Counted from the stretch's first letter, positions 51,788-61,040 are shown. The stretch: 64,000 nucleotides of DNA from Comamonas sp. KCTC 72670 (GCA_014656495.1 BNCN01000003.1:248001-312000), one strand, 5' to 3'. Notes: generated by a model not told the origin, from the letters alone. Translations and numbers: made by a program.

Positions 51788-52810
51788 ATGCGTCGTTTTA
51801 TTGGATCTGCCGTCCTCGCCACTGGTCTGCTCACGGGTTGCGGCCCGAGCGAAACCGAAACGTCCACGCAGCAGCCGGCCGAGCAGCAGCAGGCGCCTTT
51901 GACGGAGACGGACGTGGACCTTGCCCCGGAGTGTCGGGGCGTCCTCGACTACCTCAACGAGTCGGACTTCGACAGGCTGGACGCCGCGCTGCCAAGCAAC
52001 GTCGCGCACAACCTGATTGCCGCGCGGCCGTTCTCGACCGTGGCGCAGGTCGCCGCAGTCAAGCTGGTCGGCGAGGCGCGCCTGCACCAGATTGTGAGCG
52101 CGGCCCGTGGCCTGGATTACATCGAAGCGGAGTGCTACGGCATCTTCGACAACCTCGCGCTCTCGAAGGATGACGCGGACGCCATCGTCTCTCTGGTGAA
52201 CAGCATCAGCGCCACCGAGCTGCACGACATCCTCCCGGACGCCCGGACTGGCGCGACGAATCTGCGCAACCTTCGCCCCTTCGCCACCGTGGACGCCATC
52301 GCGAACACGTCGGGCATCGGCGTGGTGAGCCTCCGCAACCTGCGCAATGCCGCCACGCTGAGCCGCCCGTTCGAGGCGCTCATCGACGCGGTGAACACCC
52401 TGCCGCAGCCGAACCATGGCACGAACATGGCGCGCCACTTCGACTGGCTGTCGAAGGTGAATTCGTCCTACTTCCACTTCCAACTCCAGGAGTGCTTCGG
52501 CATCCGGCCGCAGCTCCTGCCCGACACCGGGGGGGGCACCGTCCTCCGGCCGAACCTGGCTGATGGCGCCGAGGTCTATGCAGCGGTCGAGAATGGCATT
52601 GCCTACGCCGAGAATGGAATTCAGGAGAAGGTGGACCCGCAGGTGAAGGCCGCCGGCCTTGCGAACCTGGCCGCGCTGACGTCGGGCCGGTCGTTCTTCG
52701 GCTGCCAGTACGGCTACGCGAATGACCCGTGGAGCGACCACGGCGTGAAGTTCTTCGTCGACGCCGAGACGGGCTTCAGCGTCTACGTGGACACCTTCTG
52801 GGTGGAGTGA
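51788..52810 (+). CDS. Lipoprotein with duplicated helix-hairpin-helix-like region
   Basis: ATG 51788 follows AGGAG (51775-51779). The 340-residue product has a lipobox LLTGC and a Gln-rich linker. Two ComEA-like units follow (about 45-110 and 115-205): LIAARPFSTVAQVAAVKLVG and LRNLRPFATVDAIANTSGIG. A C-terminal alpha/beta part of unknown fold (about 210-340) has FFGCQYGYANDPWSDHGVKF. It shares lipidation and hairpin architecture with the protein at 29950 but lacks the P-domain. It could bind DNA or peptides at the cell surface (inference). The gene is well isolated, with a long leader and a strong terminator. Confidence 0.72.
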   Translation: MRRFIGSAVLATGLLTGCGPSETETSTQQPAEQQQAPLTETDVDLAPECRGVLDYLNESDFDRLDAALPSNVAHNLIAARPFSTVAQVAAVKLVGEARLHQIVSAARGLDYIEAECYGIFDNLALSKDDADAIVSLVNSISATELHDILPDARTGATNLRNLRPFATVDAIANTSGIGVVSLRNLRNAATLSRPFEALIDAVNTLPQPNHGTNMARHFDWLSKVNSSYFHFQLQECFGIRPQLLPDTGGGTVLRPNLADGAEVYAAVENGIAYAENGIQEKVDPQVKAAGLANLAALTSGRSFFGCQYGYANDPWSDHGVKFFVDAETGFSVYVDTFWVE

Positions 52811-52867
52811 TTCACCCGCGCTCCGGACGGGACTGAACAGCCCTTCCGGGGCACGGCTGCTTCAAAG

Positions 52868-52901
52868 AGAGCCCCCGGCGCTTCGTGGCGCCGGGGGCTC
52901 T
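52868..52901 (+). terminator. 14-bp intrinsic-type terminator
   Basis: AGAGCCCCCGGCGC (52868-52881) and GCGCCGGGGGCTCT (52888-52901) pair perfectly over TTCGTG, 57 bases after the lipoprotein stop. It is the strongest hairpin in the window after that of the tRNA. Confidence 0.85.
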
Positions 52902-53314
52902 GTGCATCTCGGCGAGCGGCGCCTCGGACGTGCTTCCGGAATCCCCCCATCGAGCAGCCCCGGTAGGGTTCTGTCGAACCGTCTGCGCAGCGCTTCCTCG
53001 GTCTCCTTGACGAAGACAGACCCAGCGCTTCGCCCAACACCCTCACGTTGAACTGACATTGAGCGCCGCAGCTCGCAGCGTTGCGAATTGCGCCGACTGG
53101 GTTACCCCAGACCCGGACGGGCGGAAATCATTGCAACTTCCACCGAGAGTGTCAGGCGCAGGACAGGGCAAGTGGCATCCCACCCCGCATCATTCAATTG
53201 CAAACGCCAGATGACGGACTGCGTCTTGCCGCCAGCTCGCACTTGTCTACGATTGACGGTCCCAAAGCCCAACGTCTGCCCCCTCTGCCCCGCGCAACTG
53301 GAGGAAGTGCATTC
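52902..53314. other. Intergenic region before the pseudopilin operon
   Basis: Nothing is recognised over about 410 bases. Small frames on the reverse strand (for example 52862-53059) lack ribosome sites and family resemblance. TTGACG at 53253-53258 is the only -35-like hexamer near the next gene, and no -10 follows. Confidence 0.35.
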
Positions 53315-54004
53315 ATGCCTTCCCGCAAGCTCCCACTCCCGGCACTCCTGATGCTGCTATGCGTTGCGGCGCTGGCGGGGGGGTGTCCAGACTCGGGACA
53401 GGACGGGGAAATCCTGTTTGCCTGTGATTCCTATGGGCGCTGCAGCCAGCACGGATACACCTGCGACCTCGACAGGCTCTGCCGCCCCAGGTCGAAGCAA
53501 CGCCTCTCGGCACAGGTGGAGTTTGGCCATCTCAAGCCGCCTGTTTCTTCCAGTTCGTCCGTGGAGAGCGACAGCGACCCGAACCAGGAAGGCAAGGGAC
53601 TGGCCCAGAAGAAGCGCACGGACCAGGACTGTCCGAAGCGCTGCGCCAAAAGGCAGGCGGAGTGCGCCGCGCTCTGCGAGGAGCGCGCGCAGTGCCGTCT
53701 CCACTGCGTGCGCGCCTCGGACAGTTGTTATGCGCGTTGCCATCGCGTCGAGGACCGGAAAGAGGCAGCCCAGCAGCAGCGCGACGAGAAGAATTGCATG
53801 AGCGGCAATGGCAAGATGCGCCGGTGCACCGAGGAAGAGCGAATGGAGCTGCGCGCGTCGATGGTGCAGGCCTCCAAGATGTTCTGCCGCGACCGTAACG
53901 GCGAACACGTCCTTTGCCCCGAGCAACTCGAGCAGCTCAAGAAATCCAGTCGCTTCATTTCAGAAGACTGTCAGGGGGCGGGTTGCGACGGCACCGGACC
54001 ATAG
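53315..54004 (+). CDS. Cys-rich lipoprotein heading the TadE/TadG operon
   Basis: ATG 53315 follows GGAGGA. The 229-residue product has a lipobox ALAGGC, then a small disulfide-type module (FACDSYGRCSQHGYTCDLDRLCR). A Ser/Asp linker leads to a Cys-rich charged region (CPKRCAKRQAECAALCEERAQCRLHCVRASDSCYARC, split here as overlapping CxxxC units). The recurring C-x3-C and C-x2/3-C spacing suggests a helical disulfide hairpin. No family is recognised. It starts an operon in which the next gene begins two bases after its stop, so it is probably a periplasmic or surface component of the pseudopilin-like apparatus. Confidence 0.7.
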   Translation: MPSRKLPLPALLMLLCVAALAGGCPDSGQDGEILFACDSYGRCSQHGYTCDLDRLCRPRSKQRLSAQVEFGHLKPPVSSSSSVESDSDPNQEGKGLAQKKRTDQDCPKRCAKRQAECAALCEERAQCRLHCVRASDSCYARCHRVEDRKEAAQQQRDEKNCMSGNGKMRRCTEEERMELRASMVQASKMFCRDRNGEHVLCPEQLEQLKKSSRFISEDCQGAGCDGTGP

Positions 54005-54006
54005 AC

Positions 54007-54780
54007 ATGGGGCGCGAATCCGGACAGGCAGCGGTGGAGACGGCGTTGACGATGCCACTCGTGCTGTTCGTGATTCTGGGCTGCCTTCAGCTCTTCCTCC
54101 TCTCCCAGGCGCGCCTGTTCGCGCAGTACGGCGTGTTCCAGGCGACGCGGGTGGGCGCGCTCAATCACGGCGCCTGCACCCCCATGACTCACGCCGCCAT
54201 CCTCTCGGTGCTGCCCGCGGTGCATTCGTTCCTGGGTGACCGGCTGATTCCGGGTGCCACGCCCGGAGAGCAACTGGGGCAAGCCTTTGGCCGCTTCCGG
54301 GACAACCACTATCAGGACTACAGGGGCGCGGGCTGGAACAGCGCTGGCGGCGACACCGAGGCCCTCGTCTGGCTCGTGCGCGAGCAGCCAGCGCCCACCC
54401 TCGCGGACGTGGTCGCGTTCGACCAGCCCCTGCCCCGCCCGGGCCGGACCGAGCCCTTGCGGCTCGAGGTCCGGATGGTCTTCTGGGCGCCGCTGCGCAT
54501 CCCCTTCGCGGACTGGGTGTTCTCCCGCATCGCGGCGGCGCGGCTGGGGCTCTCCAGCTACACGGCGCAGAACCCGCTCATGATGACCCAAGAGGCGGAT
54601 TGGGAAGTCCGTCCCCGGCCCACCATCAATGCCCGGATGGCGGACGAGCTCCGGCTCCGGCTCGCGCGCGGGCACTACATGTTCCCCATCGAGGTCTCCT
54701 CCACCATGCGAATGATGACGCCTCCCCGCCTGTCCGAGTTCACCGCGGCCGAGTGCGCGGCGCCGGGGTTCGAACCATGA
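54007..54780 (+). CDS. TadE-like pseudopilin protein
   Basis: ATG 54007 (MGRESGQAAVETALTMPLVL) gives 257 residues. The start G-Q-x-x-V-E-x-A followed by a hydrophobic helix (about 16-40) is the TadE signature: a short basic head and Glu like type IV pilins. The remaining 210 residues are periplasmic, with little known motif. Its stop overlaps the next ATG (ATGA). TadE-type proteins are minor pseudopilins of Flp/Tad secretion machines. Confidence 0.85.
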   Translation: MGRESGQAAVETALTMPLVLFVILGCLQLFLLSQARLFAQYGVFQATRVGALNHGACTPMTHAAILSVLPAVHSFLGDRLIPGATPGEQLGQAFGRFRDNHYQDYRGAGWNSAGGDTEALVWLVREQPAPTLADVVAFDQPLPRPGRTEPLRLEVRMVFWAPLRIPFADWVFSRIAAARLGLSSYTAQNPLMMTQEADWEVRPRPTINARMADELRLRLARGHYMFPIEVSSTMRMMTPPRLSEFTAAECAAPGFEP

Positions 54781-56423
54781 CCGCCCGGCCCCCTCTTGCC
54801 ATGCGAGGACAGACGCTCGTGCTGTTCGCGCTGACCATGCTGCTCATGGTGGTGATGGTGAGCATGACGCTGTCCATGGGCGCCAAGGTGAAGGAGCGCA
54901 TGGAGTTGCAGACGCTCGCGGACGCGACCGCCTACAGCTCCGCGGTGACGACCGCGCGCGCGTTCAACGCGGTGGCGGTGATGAACCGGGTCCAGGTGGC
55001 GCACGCCGTGTCGACGCTGGGGACGCTGAGCCTCATCTCGTGGTCCACGCTGTATTGGAAGCACGCGGACAACGCGGCGGAGCTGTTCCGCCTGATGGCC
55101 GCGCCCTATGCCGTCAACACCGTCTTCCAGTGCTTCTGGCCGCCCAAGCCCTTGTGCCGCCTGTGCTCGCGAGCACTCGCCCAGACGCTCGCGCTCGCCA
55201 CGGTGTCGACCCTGCACGCCCGCAGCGTTCGCGATGACTTGCGCCGCGACACCGAGCTCTTCGCCGCGGAGACCCTGCCGCGTTGGAACGCGGCGCAGCG
55301 CATCCACGCCGCGCAAGTGGAGGTGCTGGCCCGGGCCCGAGCGCGAGTGGGTGACGGGCCCGAGAGCCTCGCGCAGCAGTACCTGTCCCGGGCGAACCTC
55401 GTCGCGCCCGACGAGCTCAGCGTCCAGTCCGCGGGCACGCGCGTCACCCAGCAGGAGTTGAGCGACGCGGTGCTCGACCACGCGACGGCCCGCCAGGGCA
55501 GTGAACCGCATGAGGTCGGGCACATCGTGATGGGCAGCCGCGGGCACCCGTTCCTGCGCAACCGGAACGAAGGGAGCGACTGGGACCGGCTGTTCTCATC
55601 GAACAGCGTCGGCCGCCGCTCCCTGGTGCTGCTGGGCGCCGGTCACATCTTCTACAGTGGATCTCGGAACGGTAAGGGCTACTACGACAACGACTACGCC
55701 ACGAATCCCTCGGGACGGCCGTATGAGCCTCGCGCCCATGATGGACAGAGTGGACGGACCCGCGTCGCCTTCCTTCCCGCCGCCGACCTCGCCCGGGTGC
55801 CGGGCGCCGCGCAGCGGTTCCGCAACTGGACGATGTGCGCATCCCCGCTCCCCGCCTTCCCCATCTCGGCGGCCATCGGCGTGGCGGGGCGCGGGATTGG
55901 AGACGGCTCGGTGAGCGTCTCCGCGCTCGGGCACTCCGGCGTGGGCCACTCGGTCCGGCACGCGTTCGAGACGTTCCCGCCCTTCGTCGACTTCAATGGC
56001 GCCCAGGTCCTGGATGCGGACAACCTCCAAGGGCAGCCCAAGCTGGTGACGGCGCTGGCACGCGACCCGGTGCCCCAACGTGATGTCTGGGACCTCTCCT
56101 TCAACCTCCAGGGGGGCCTCGGGGCTGGCAGGAGGCTCGACCTGGGAGGCGGCCCCATCTTCGAAGGGGCGCCCCGCCAGGTGGCCATGGGCTCCGGCGT
56201 CGTCTACTACCACCGGTTCCAGCATTCGACGGAGCCCCCCAACATGTTCGCGCCGTACTGGCGGGCCGGGCTGACGCGGTTCTCCGTCGACCGGCCCCGG
56301 GTCGAATCGTCCGAGCGCAGCGCATTCGACGCACGCGCGCGGGAGTTCCTGGGAGGCACTGGCGCCACCGATGCGCAGGGCGCTTTCGAAAGCCTGCTCC
56401 TGAATGGGTACACCGGATGGTGA
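54777..56423 (+). CDS. TadG-like pilus-assembly protein
   Basis: ATG 54777 overlaps the TadE gene. The 548-residue product starts MTARPPLAMRGQTLVLFALTMLLMVVMVSMTLSMG, here given in two parts: a head with RGQTLVLFAL and a membrane helix to about residue 38. KERMELQTLADATAYSSAV follows, matching TadG_N/Tad domains (R-x-xLQxaaDaAA-x). The long soluble part (about 60-548) includes a small Cys cluster (CFWPPKPLCRLC) and no von Willebrand domain. It overlaps the following TadE-like gene by seven bases. Confidence 0.82.
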   Translation: MTARPPLAMRGQTLVLFALTMLLMVVMVSMTLSMGAKVKERMELQTLADATAYSSAVTTARAFNAVAVMNRVQVAHAVSTLGTLSLISWSTLYWKHADNAAELFRLMAAPYAVNTVFQCFWPPKPLCRLCSRALAQTLALATVSTLHARSVRDDLRRDTELFAAETLPRWNAAQRIHAAQVEVLARARARVGDGPESLAQQYLSRANLVAPDELSVQSAGTRVTQQELSDAVLDHATARQGSEPHEVGHIVMGSRGHPFLRNRNEGSDWDRLFSSNSVGRRSLVLLGAGHIFYSGSRNGKGYYDNDYATNPSGRPYEPRAHDGQSGRTRVAFLPAADLARVPGAAQRFRNWTMCASPLPAFPISAAIGVAGRGIGDGSVSVSALGHSGVGHSVRHAFETFPPFVDFNGAQVLDADNLQGQPKLVTALARDPVPQRDVWDLSFNLQGGLGAGRRLDLGGGPIFEGAPRQVAMGSGVVYYHRFQHSTEPPNMFAPYWRAGLTRFSVDRPRVESSERSAFDARAREFLGGTGATDAQGAFESLLLNGYTGW

Positions 56424-57463
56424 CGCGCAAAGGCCATGGAAGGCCCCGGGGTACGCGCGGACAGGCCCTGGTGGAGACGGTGCTCGGCCTGATGTTGATG
56501 GTCACTGTCCTGATGTTTGGCCTGCACTTCGCGGAGCTCGCGCATCTGTCTTTGAAGGCACACGAAGCGGTGGCGGCGGCGGCGTGGGATGCCACCGCGT
56601 ATCGCGTCGAGCGCCCGGGCGTGGAGGGCGTCGACGATTGGGCCTGGTACGACTCGGGACGAATCGCCGCGCCGCGCGCGGAGGACGCAACCAACGCGCG
56701 GTATGTGGATTGGGATGGCCGCCAGAGCGTGCAGCGCGCCATGGGCCCCGTCCAGCTCTACACCCGGGCGGGCGAGCTCACCACGGCGTGCATCCGCAAC
56801 CTGGACCCGAGCAATGGCTTCAGCGTGTCCGCGACGGCCAACACCCCGGCCTACGGAGAGCCCGGCGCGATTTCGTGCATCACCCAGGGGCCCGTGGACA
56901 CCATCAACCTCCCGGCGCGATTCCTTGATGATGCGGACAATGGACACTTCACCGCCGAGCACGTGACACGGACGGCCTTCCGGCTGTGCGGCCTGGGCCG
57001 GCCCGCGTCGGGCACCACCTGCCGAGGCTCGCTGAACATCCTCCTCGGAGACCATGGACTCACCCAGGGCCAGGGCGAGGACCTGGAGTGCCACCTCCTC
57101 CAGGACGACGTCCCCGGACAGCGCTGTCAGAACCCGGCCTTCTACAGCCTCGCCCACGAGGGCTGGGACCGGTCCATGGGATGGACCGGCGTGCCCGAGC
57201 GATGGACGAGCAACGTCGTCGGGAGCGCTCCGTCGGGACGGGTGACTGGCTTCTACCTGAGCTTCCGGGGTGAGGAGTCCGGCACCTTCGGCGAGTCCCA
57301 CGAGCGTGTCTGGCAGACGCAGCCCATGGACCACAACTCCGTTCACACCCCATCGCTGGGCCGGAGACGCGGAACGTATCGCGAGGCCTTCGACGCCGCG
57401 AACAGGCTCCGCGCTGGAACGGCGACGCAGTTCGTCTACCTCGGGAGATACACATGCGACTGA
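56417..57463 (+). CDS. Second TadE-like pseudopilin protein
   Basis: ATG 56417 overlaps the TadG gene. The 348-residue product starts with a basic head and GTRGQALVETVLGLMLMVTV, again G-Q-x-x-V-E followed by a membrane helix, with LSLKAHEAVAAAAWDATAYR after it. The periplasmic part contains four or five Cys (CIRNL, CITQG, CGLG, CRGS, CHLL, CQNP). It differs from the first TadE-like protein apart from the N-terminus. It overlaps the last gene of the operon by ten bases. Confidence 0.82.
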   Translation: MVTRKGHGRPRGTRGQALVETVLGLMLMVTVLMFGLHFAELAHLSLKAHEAVAAAAWDATAYRVERPGVEGVDDWAWYDSGRIAAPRAEDATNARYVDWDGRQSVQRAMGPVQLYTRAGELTTACIRNLDPSNGFSVSATANTPAYGEPGAISCITQGPVDTINLPARFLDDADNGHFTAEHVTRTAFRLCGLGRPASGTTCRGSLNILLGDHGLTQGQGEDLECHLLQDDVPGQRCQNPAFYSLAHEGWDRSMGWTGVPERWTSNVVGSAPSGRVTGFYLSFRGEESGTFGESHERVWQTQPMDHNSVHTPSLGRRRGTYREAFDAANRLRAGTATQFVYLGRYTCD

Positions 57464-58140
57464 GCCGCACCCTCCTTCTCGCGACCCTCTGCTTCACGAC
57501 ACTCACGGTGGGGCCCACCGCCCAGGCGAATGCCTTCGTGAAGGACGTACCGGGAGCGGTTTCGAAGCCGACCCTCGCGGAGAAGATGGTCGTCGACGGC
57601 GTCGTCATCGAGAGCTCGACGCTCGTTTCGAACAAGGACGTCGCGACGCTGAAGGCGCACTTTCGCGCGCTCTTCATTCAAAGAGGACTGTATCTGGCGG
57701 AGGAGATGGAGGCCGTGAAGCTGCAGCTCGGGGAGCAGGTCACGGGGCTGGATACGGAGAACCTCATTTCCTACACCGTCATCCTGCAGCCGTCGGGCAA
57801 GGGCGCGACGACGCTCATCTTCAGCTCGGCGGAGCTGGGCAAGCGGCGGCAGAAGGAGGTGCCCGCGTTCGCGCCCGTCTACCCAGGCAGTGGGCCCGTC
57901 ACCAGCACGCAGCTCGAGTGGATGAAGTCGATGACCTACGCGACGACGGCGACTCCGGCGGAGATCCGCGCGTTCTATCGCGAGAAGCTCGCCGCACAGG
58001 GCTACGAGCAGGGGCCGGACGACGGGTTCACGAAGGGCCCGGAGCGCATCGCGCTCACCGTGGCGCCGGGCGTCAAGGAGCGCACCGTCCTCCTCATCCA
58101 AGAGATGGGCATCGCGGAGACCATGCGCGGCGCGCAGTAG
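57454..58140 (+). CDS. Exported protein ending the pseudopilin operon
   Basis: The 228-residue product has a signal peptide cleaved at TAQA-N. The mature protein is alpha/beta, with LISYTVILQPSGKGATTLIFS, then TTATPAEIRAFYREKLAAQGYEQGPDD. The second half resembles small DUF-type domains seen beside pilus or secretion genes (a helix-strand module with a beta hairpin). No enzyme motif is visible. Its start lies inside the preceding gene, so it belongs to the same transcript. No terminator was recognised after it. Confidence 0.6.
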   Translation: MRLSRTLLLATLCFTTLTVGPTAQANAFVKDVPGAVSKPTLAEKMVVDGVVIESSTLVSNKDVATLKAHFRALFIQRGLYLAEEMEAVKLQLGEQVTGLDTENLISYTVILQPSGKGATTLIFSSAELGKRRQKEVPAFAPVYPGSGPVTSTQLEWMKSMTYATTATPAEIRAFYREKLAAQGYEQGPDDGFTKGPERIALTVAPGVKERTVLLIQEMGIAETMRGAQ

Positions 58141-58302
58141 TCCCTGGAGACGAATCCCGGTTGGCGCCCGAGCGGCACGGGTATCCGGCCCTGCTCGCCG
58201 CGCGGGTCCTCCTCGGAACAGGGCTCACGTTCACGGAGCTATGGCCGCTGGCGCGTCCGTTCGCCGAACCGGAGCGGCCCCCAGGAGGGAAGCCCGGAAA
58301 CG

Positions 58303-58337
58303 AAAAAGGCCCCCGAGTCTTTCGACTCGGAGGCCTT
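58303..58337 (-). terminator. Intrinsic terminator of the glycolytic/secG/tRNA transcript
   Basis: Read on the reverse strand, AAGGCC(T)CCGAGTC and GACTCGG(G)GGCCTT enclose a GAAA tetraloop, giving a stem of about 13 bp with one G-U-type pair. It is followed by TTTC-rich sequence from the AAAAA at 58303-58307. It lies nine bases beyond the tRNA 3' end. Confidence 0.88.
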
Positions 58338-58345
58338 GATCGGAG

Positions 58346-58427
58346 TGCCCAGGGCGGGATTCGAACCCGCACACCTTTCGGCGCCACCCCCTCAAGATGG
58401 TGTGTCTACCAGTTCCACCACCTGGGC
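58346..58427 (-). tRNA. tRNA-Leu (anticodon GAG)
   Basis: The reverse strand folds as a class II tRNA. The acceptor GCCCAGG pairs with CCTGGGC plus discriminator A, and the D arm is GTGG...GGTAGAC. Anticodon stem CCATC/GGTGG holds the loop TTGAGGG (GAG at positions 34-36). A short variable arm (CGCCGAAAGGTG) and T arm GCGGG-TTCGAAT-CCCGC complete it. The 3' CCA is not encoded. It lies 106 bases after secG on the same strand and just before a strong terminator, so it is probably processed from the secG transcript. The secG-tRNA-Leu(GAG) order also occurs in E. coli (secG-leuU). Confidence 0.95.
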
Positions 58428-58533
58428 GTTTGCTGCGGCGTCCATCTACCGGAGCTTTCTGATTCACGCAACGACTATCTCAACCGCTGCGTGAATCAGT
58501 TACTTCCCACTTCGAACCGCGTACCGCGAACAG

Positions 58534-58947
58534 CTACTGCGCCGGAGCCGGCTCCTGCGCCGCGGGAGCGGACTCATCCGTCGCCGGGTTGCCACCACCC
58601 TCGGCGGGCGGCGTGGACTGCTCGCCGCGCGGCTGCTCCATGCTGCCCGGAGCGGCCGGCGTCGCCGGGGCCGTCTGGCCCGGAGGCGTGGCCACCGAGC
58701 CACCCGCCGCCACCGAGGAGCGCAGCCCCACGAAGGAGAGGCCCAGCGAGCTGAAGAAGAAGAGCGCGGCGAACACGCCCGTCAGCTTGCTGAGGAACGT
58801 CACCGCGCCCCGGCCGCCGAAGGCGCTCGTGGCGGCACCACCGCCCAGCGCGGAGCCCATACCGGCGTCCTTACCCGGCTGGAGCAGAATGACGAAGATC
58901 ATGAACACGCACACCAGGACGTGCACGATCGTGACGAAGGTCAGCAT
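58534..58947 (-). CDS. secG: Protein translocase subunit SecG
   Basis: This 137-residue protein starts MLTFVTIVHVLVCVFMIFVI and has two membrane helices (about 3-22 and 50-72). Between them is the family signature LLQPGKDAGMGSALGGGAATSAFGGRGA (written here as its parts LLQPGKDAGMG and FGGRGA). The C-terminal 60 residues are a Pro/Ala/Gly-rich extension not found in short SecG proteins but usual in myxobacteria. It is a partner of SecYE in protein export. It is 95 bases after tpiA, in the same transcriptional direction. Confidence 0.95.
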   Translation of the reverse strand: MLTFVTIVHVLVCVFMIFVILLQPGKDAGMGSALGGGAATSAFGGRGAVTFLSKLTGVFAALFFFSSLGLSFVGLRSSVAAGGSVATPPGQTAPATPAAPGSMEQPRGEQSTPPAEGGGNPATDESAPAAQEPAPAQ

Positions 58948-59042
58948 GTGGACTCTTTCAGACGTTCCGTGAAAAGGAGGCGCACCCTACACCAAAGTGG
59001 TGATCGGGTGACAACATCTTCCGCCCGCCCCCTGGATCAACC

Positions 59043-59813
59043 CTACGTGGCCGCCTTGACGATGGCCGCGAAGTCGCCCGCCTTCAGGCTCGCGCCCCCG
59101 ACAAGCGCCCCGTCGACATCCGGCTGGCCCAGCAATTCCGCGGCGTTGTCCGCCTTCACGCTGCCGCCGTACTGGATCCGCACCCGCCCGGCCGTCTCGC
59201 CGTCGTACAGCCGCTCGACCAGGCCCCGGATCGCCGCGTGGACCTCCTGCGCCTGCGCCGCCGTGGCGTTGCGCCCGGTGCCAATGGCCCAGACCGGCTC
59301 GTAGGCCAGCACGAAGCTGGCCACGTCCTTGGCCTCGAAGCCCTCCAGCGCCCCGCGCACCTGACGCTCCACCACCGCCAGCGTCTGGTCCGCCTCGCGC
59401 TCGGCCAGCGTCTCGCCCACGCAGATGATGGGCGTCATCCCGGCCGCGCGGACCGCCTTCGCCCGCTTGTTCACCTGCGCGTCCGTGTCCCCGAAGAGCT
59501 GCCGGCGCTCGGAGTGGCCCACGATGACGTAGGCGCACCCCAGTTCGGCCAGCATCGGCGCGGAGATTTCACCCGTGAAGGCGCCCGAGGACTCCCAGTG
59601 GCAGTTCTGCCCCGCCAGGGCCAGCGGCGCGCCCTCCAGCGCGACGTGCAGCGGCTGCAGCGCCACGAACGGCGGCGCCACCACCACCTCCACGGTGTCC
59701 CCCAGGGAGGCCACCTGGGCGCGCAGGTCGCGCACCAGCGCCAGCGCCTCCGGTACCGTCTTGTTCATCTTCCAGTTGCCAGCAACGATCTTCCGGCGAC
59801 GCGCGGTGGCCAT
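59043..59813 (-). CDS. tpiA: Triosephosphate isomerase
   Basis: The 256-residue TIM barrel contains [12 protein letters not shown] (substrate Asn/Lys) and [14 protein letters not shown] with the electrophilic His. [11 protein letters not shown] has the catalytic Glu, and [15 protein letters not shown] with [15 protein letters not shown] forms the phosphate site. It interconverts DHAP and glyceraldehyde-3-phosphate. It follows pgk after 39 bases. Confidence 0.97.
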   Translation of the reverse strand: MATARRRKIVAGNWKMNKTVPEALALVRDLRAQVASLGDTVEVVVAPPFVALQPLHVALEGAPLALAGQNCHWESSGAFTGEISAPMLAELGCAYVIVGHSERRQLFGDTDAQVNKRAKAVRAAGMTPIICVGETLAEREADQTLAVVERQVRGALEGFEAKDVASFVLAYEPVWAIGTGRNATAAQAQEVHAAIRGLVERLYDGETAGRVRIQYGGSVKADNAAELLGQPDVDGALVGGASLKAGDFAAIVKAAT

Positions 59814-59852
59814 GGGGTCCCCCAGGGGTGTGTGGTGTGTCGGACGCGAAGC

Positions 59853-61040
59853 CTACCGCGTCTCCAGCGCCTTGATGCCCGGCAATTCGCGCCCTTCCAG
59901 GAATTCCAGGGACGCGCCTCCACCAGTGGACACATGGCTCATCTTGGACGCGAAGCCCATCTGCTCCACGGCCGCGGCGCTGTCACCGCCGCCGATGACG
60001 GTGGTGGCCTGCGAGTTGATGGACATGGCGGCGGCGACGGAGCGGGTGCCCTCGGCGAACTTGGGCACCTCGAACAGGCCCATGGGGCCGTTCCACACCA
60101 CCGTCTTCGCGTCGCGGATGTGCTGCGCGTAGATGGCGCGCGTCTTGGGGCCGATGTCCAGGCCCATCATGTCCGCGGGGATCACGTTGTCCGGCGTCTC
60201 CTTCGCGACGCTGTTCTCCGTGGGCTCGGTGCCCACGATGTGGTCCACCGGCAGGACGATGGGCGTCTTGAAGCGGGCCGCGGCCTCCAGCAGGCGCGTG
60301 GCCAGCGACAGCTTGTCGCCCTCGACGCGGGACTTGCCCACCTCCACGCCCTGCGCCTTCAGGAAGGTGTACGCCATGGCGCCGCCGATGAGCAGCGCGT
60401 CCACCTTGGGCAGCAGGCTCTCGATGACCTTGATCTTGTCGCTCACCTTCGAGCCACCCAGGATGGCCACGAAGGGCTTGTCCGGGTTCTTGAGCACCTT
60501 GCCCAGGTACTCGATCTCCTTGCGCATCAGGAAGCCGGCCGCCTTCTCCTTCACGAAGGGCACCATGCCTGCGGTGGACGCGTGGGCGCGGTGGGCGGTG
60601 CCGAAGGCGTCGTTGACGTAGACATCCGCCAGCGAGGCCAGCTCGCGGGCGAACGCCTCGTCGTTGGCCTCCTCTTCCTTGTGGAAGCGGAGGTTCTCCA
60701 GGACGACCACCTGGCCCTCCTTGAGCTCCTTCACCTGCTTCTTCACGCCGTCACCGACGCAGTCGTCGGTGAGGATGACTTCGTGCTTGCCGCCGAGCAG
60801 CTCGGCCAGCCGCGCGGCGACAGGCTCCAGCGACAGCTTCGGGTCCGGCCCCTTGGGGCGGCCGAGGTGGGAAGCCAGGATGACCTTCCCGCCCATGTCG
60901 AGCGCGCGCCGGATGGTGGGCATCGCCTCGCGGATGCGGGTGTCGTCGGTCACGCGCCGCCCTTCCATGGGGACGTTGAAGTCCACACGGATGAAGACGC
61001 GTTTACCGGTCAGCTGCAGGTCGTCGATGTAGCGGATCAT
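59853..61040 (-). CDS. pgk: Phosphoglycerate kinase
   Basis: The 395-residue enzyme starts MIRYIDDLQLTGKRVFIRVD. It shows the substrate-site RVDFNVP, SHLGRPKG, LENLRFHKEEEAN, the KVSDKIKVIESLL hinge and LIGGAMAYTFLKAQG. Late GGGDSAAAVEQMG and STGGGASLEFLEG bind nucleotide. It transfers phosphate from 1,3-bisphosphoglycerate to ADP. It is 39 bases from gap and from tpiA on either side. Confidence 0.97.
   Translation of the reverse strand: MIRYIDDLQLTGKRVFIRVDFNVPMEGRRVTDDTRIREAMPTIRRALDMGGKVILASHLGRPKGPDPKLSLEPVAARLAELLGGKHEVILTDDCVGDGVKKQVKELKEGQVVVLENLRFHKEEEANDEAFARELASLADVYVNDAFGTAHRAHASTAGMVPFVKEKAAGFLMRKEIEYLGKVLKNPDKPFVAILGGSKVSDKIKVIESLLPKVDALLIGGAMAYTFLKAQGVEVGKSRVEGDKLSLATRLLEAAARFKTPIVLPVDHIVGTEPTENSVAKETPDNVIPADMMGLDIGPKTRAIYAQHIRDAKTVVWNGPMGLFEVPKFAEGTRSVAAAMSINSQATTVIGGGDSAAAVEQMGFASKMSHVSTGGGASLEFLEGRELPGIKALETR

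Noticed and set aside
52862..53059. Reverse 65-codon frame considered as a gene remnant
   Set aside because: Overlaps a strong terminator, no ribosome site, and no recognisable family text.
58346..58427. tRNA-Leu considered as an integration site for a mobile element
   Set aside because: No repeated 3' tRNA segment, integrase or composition shift is visible on either side.
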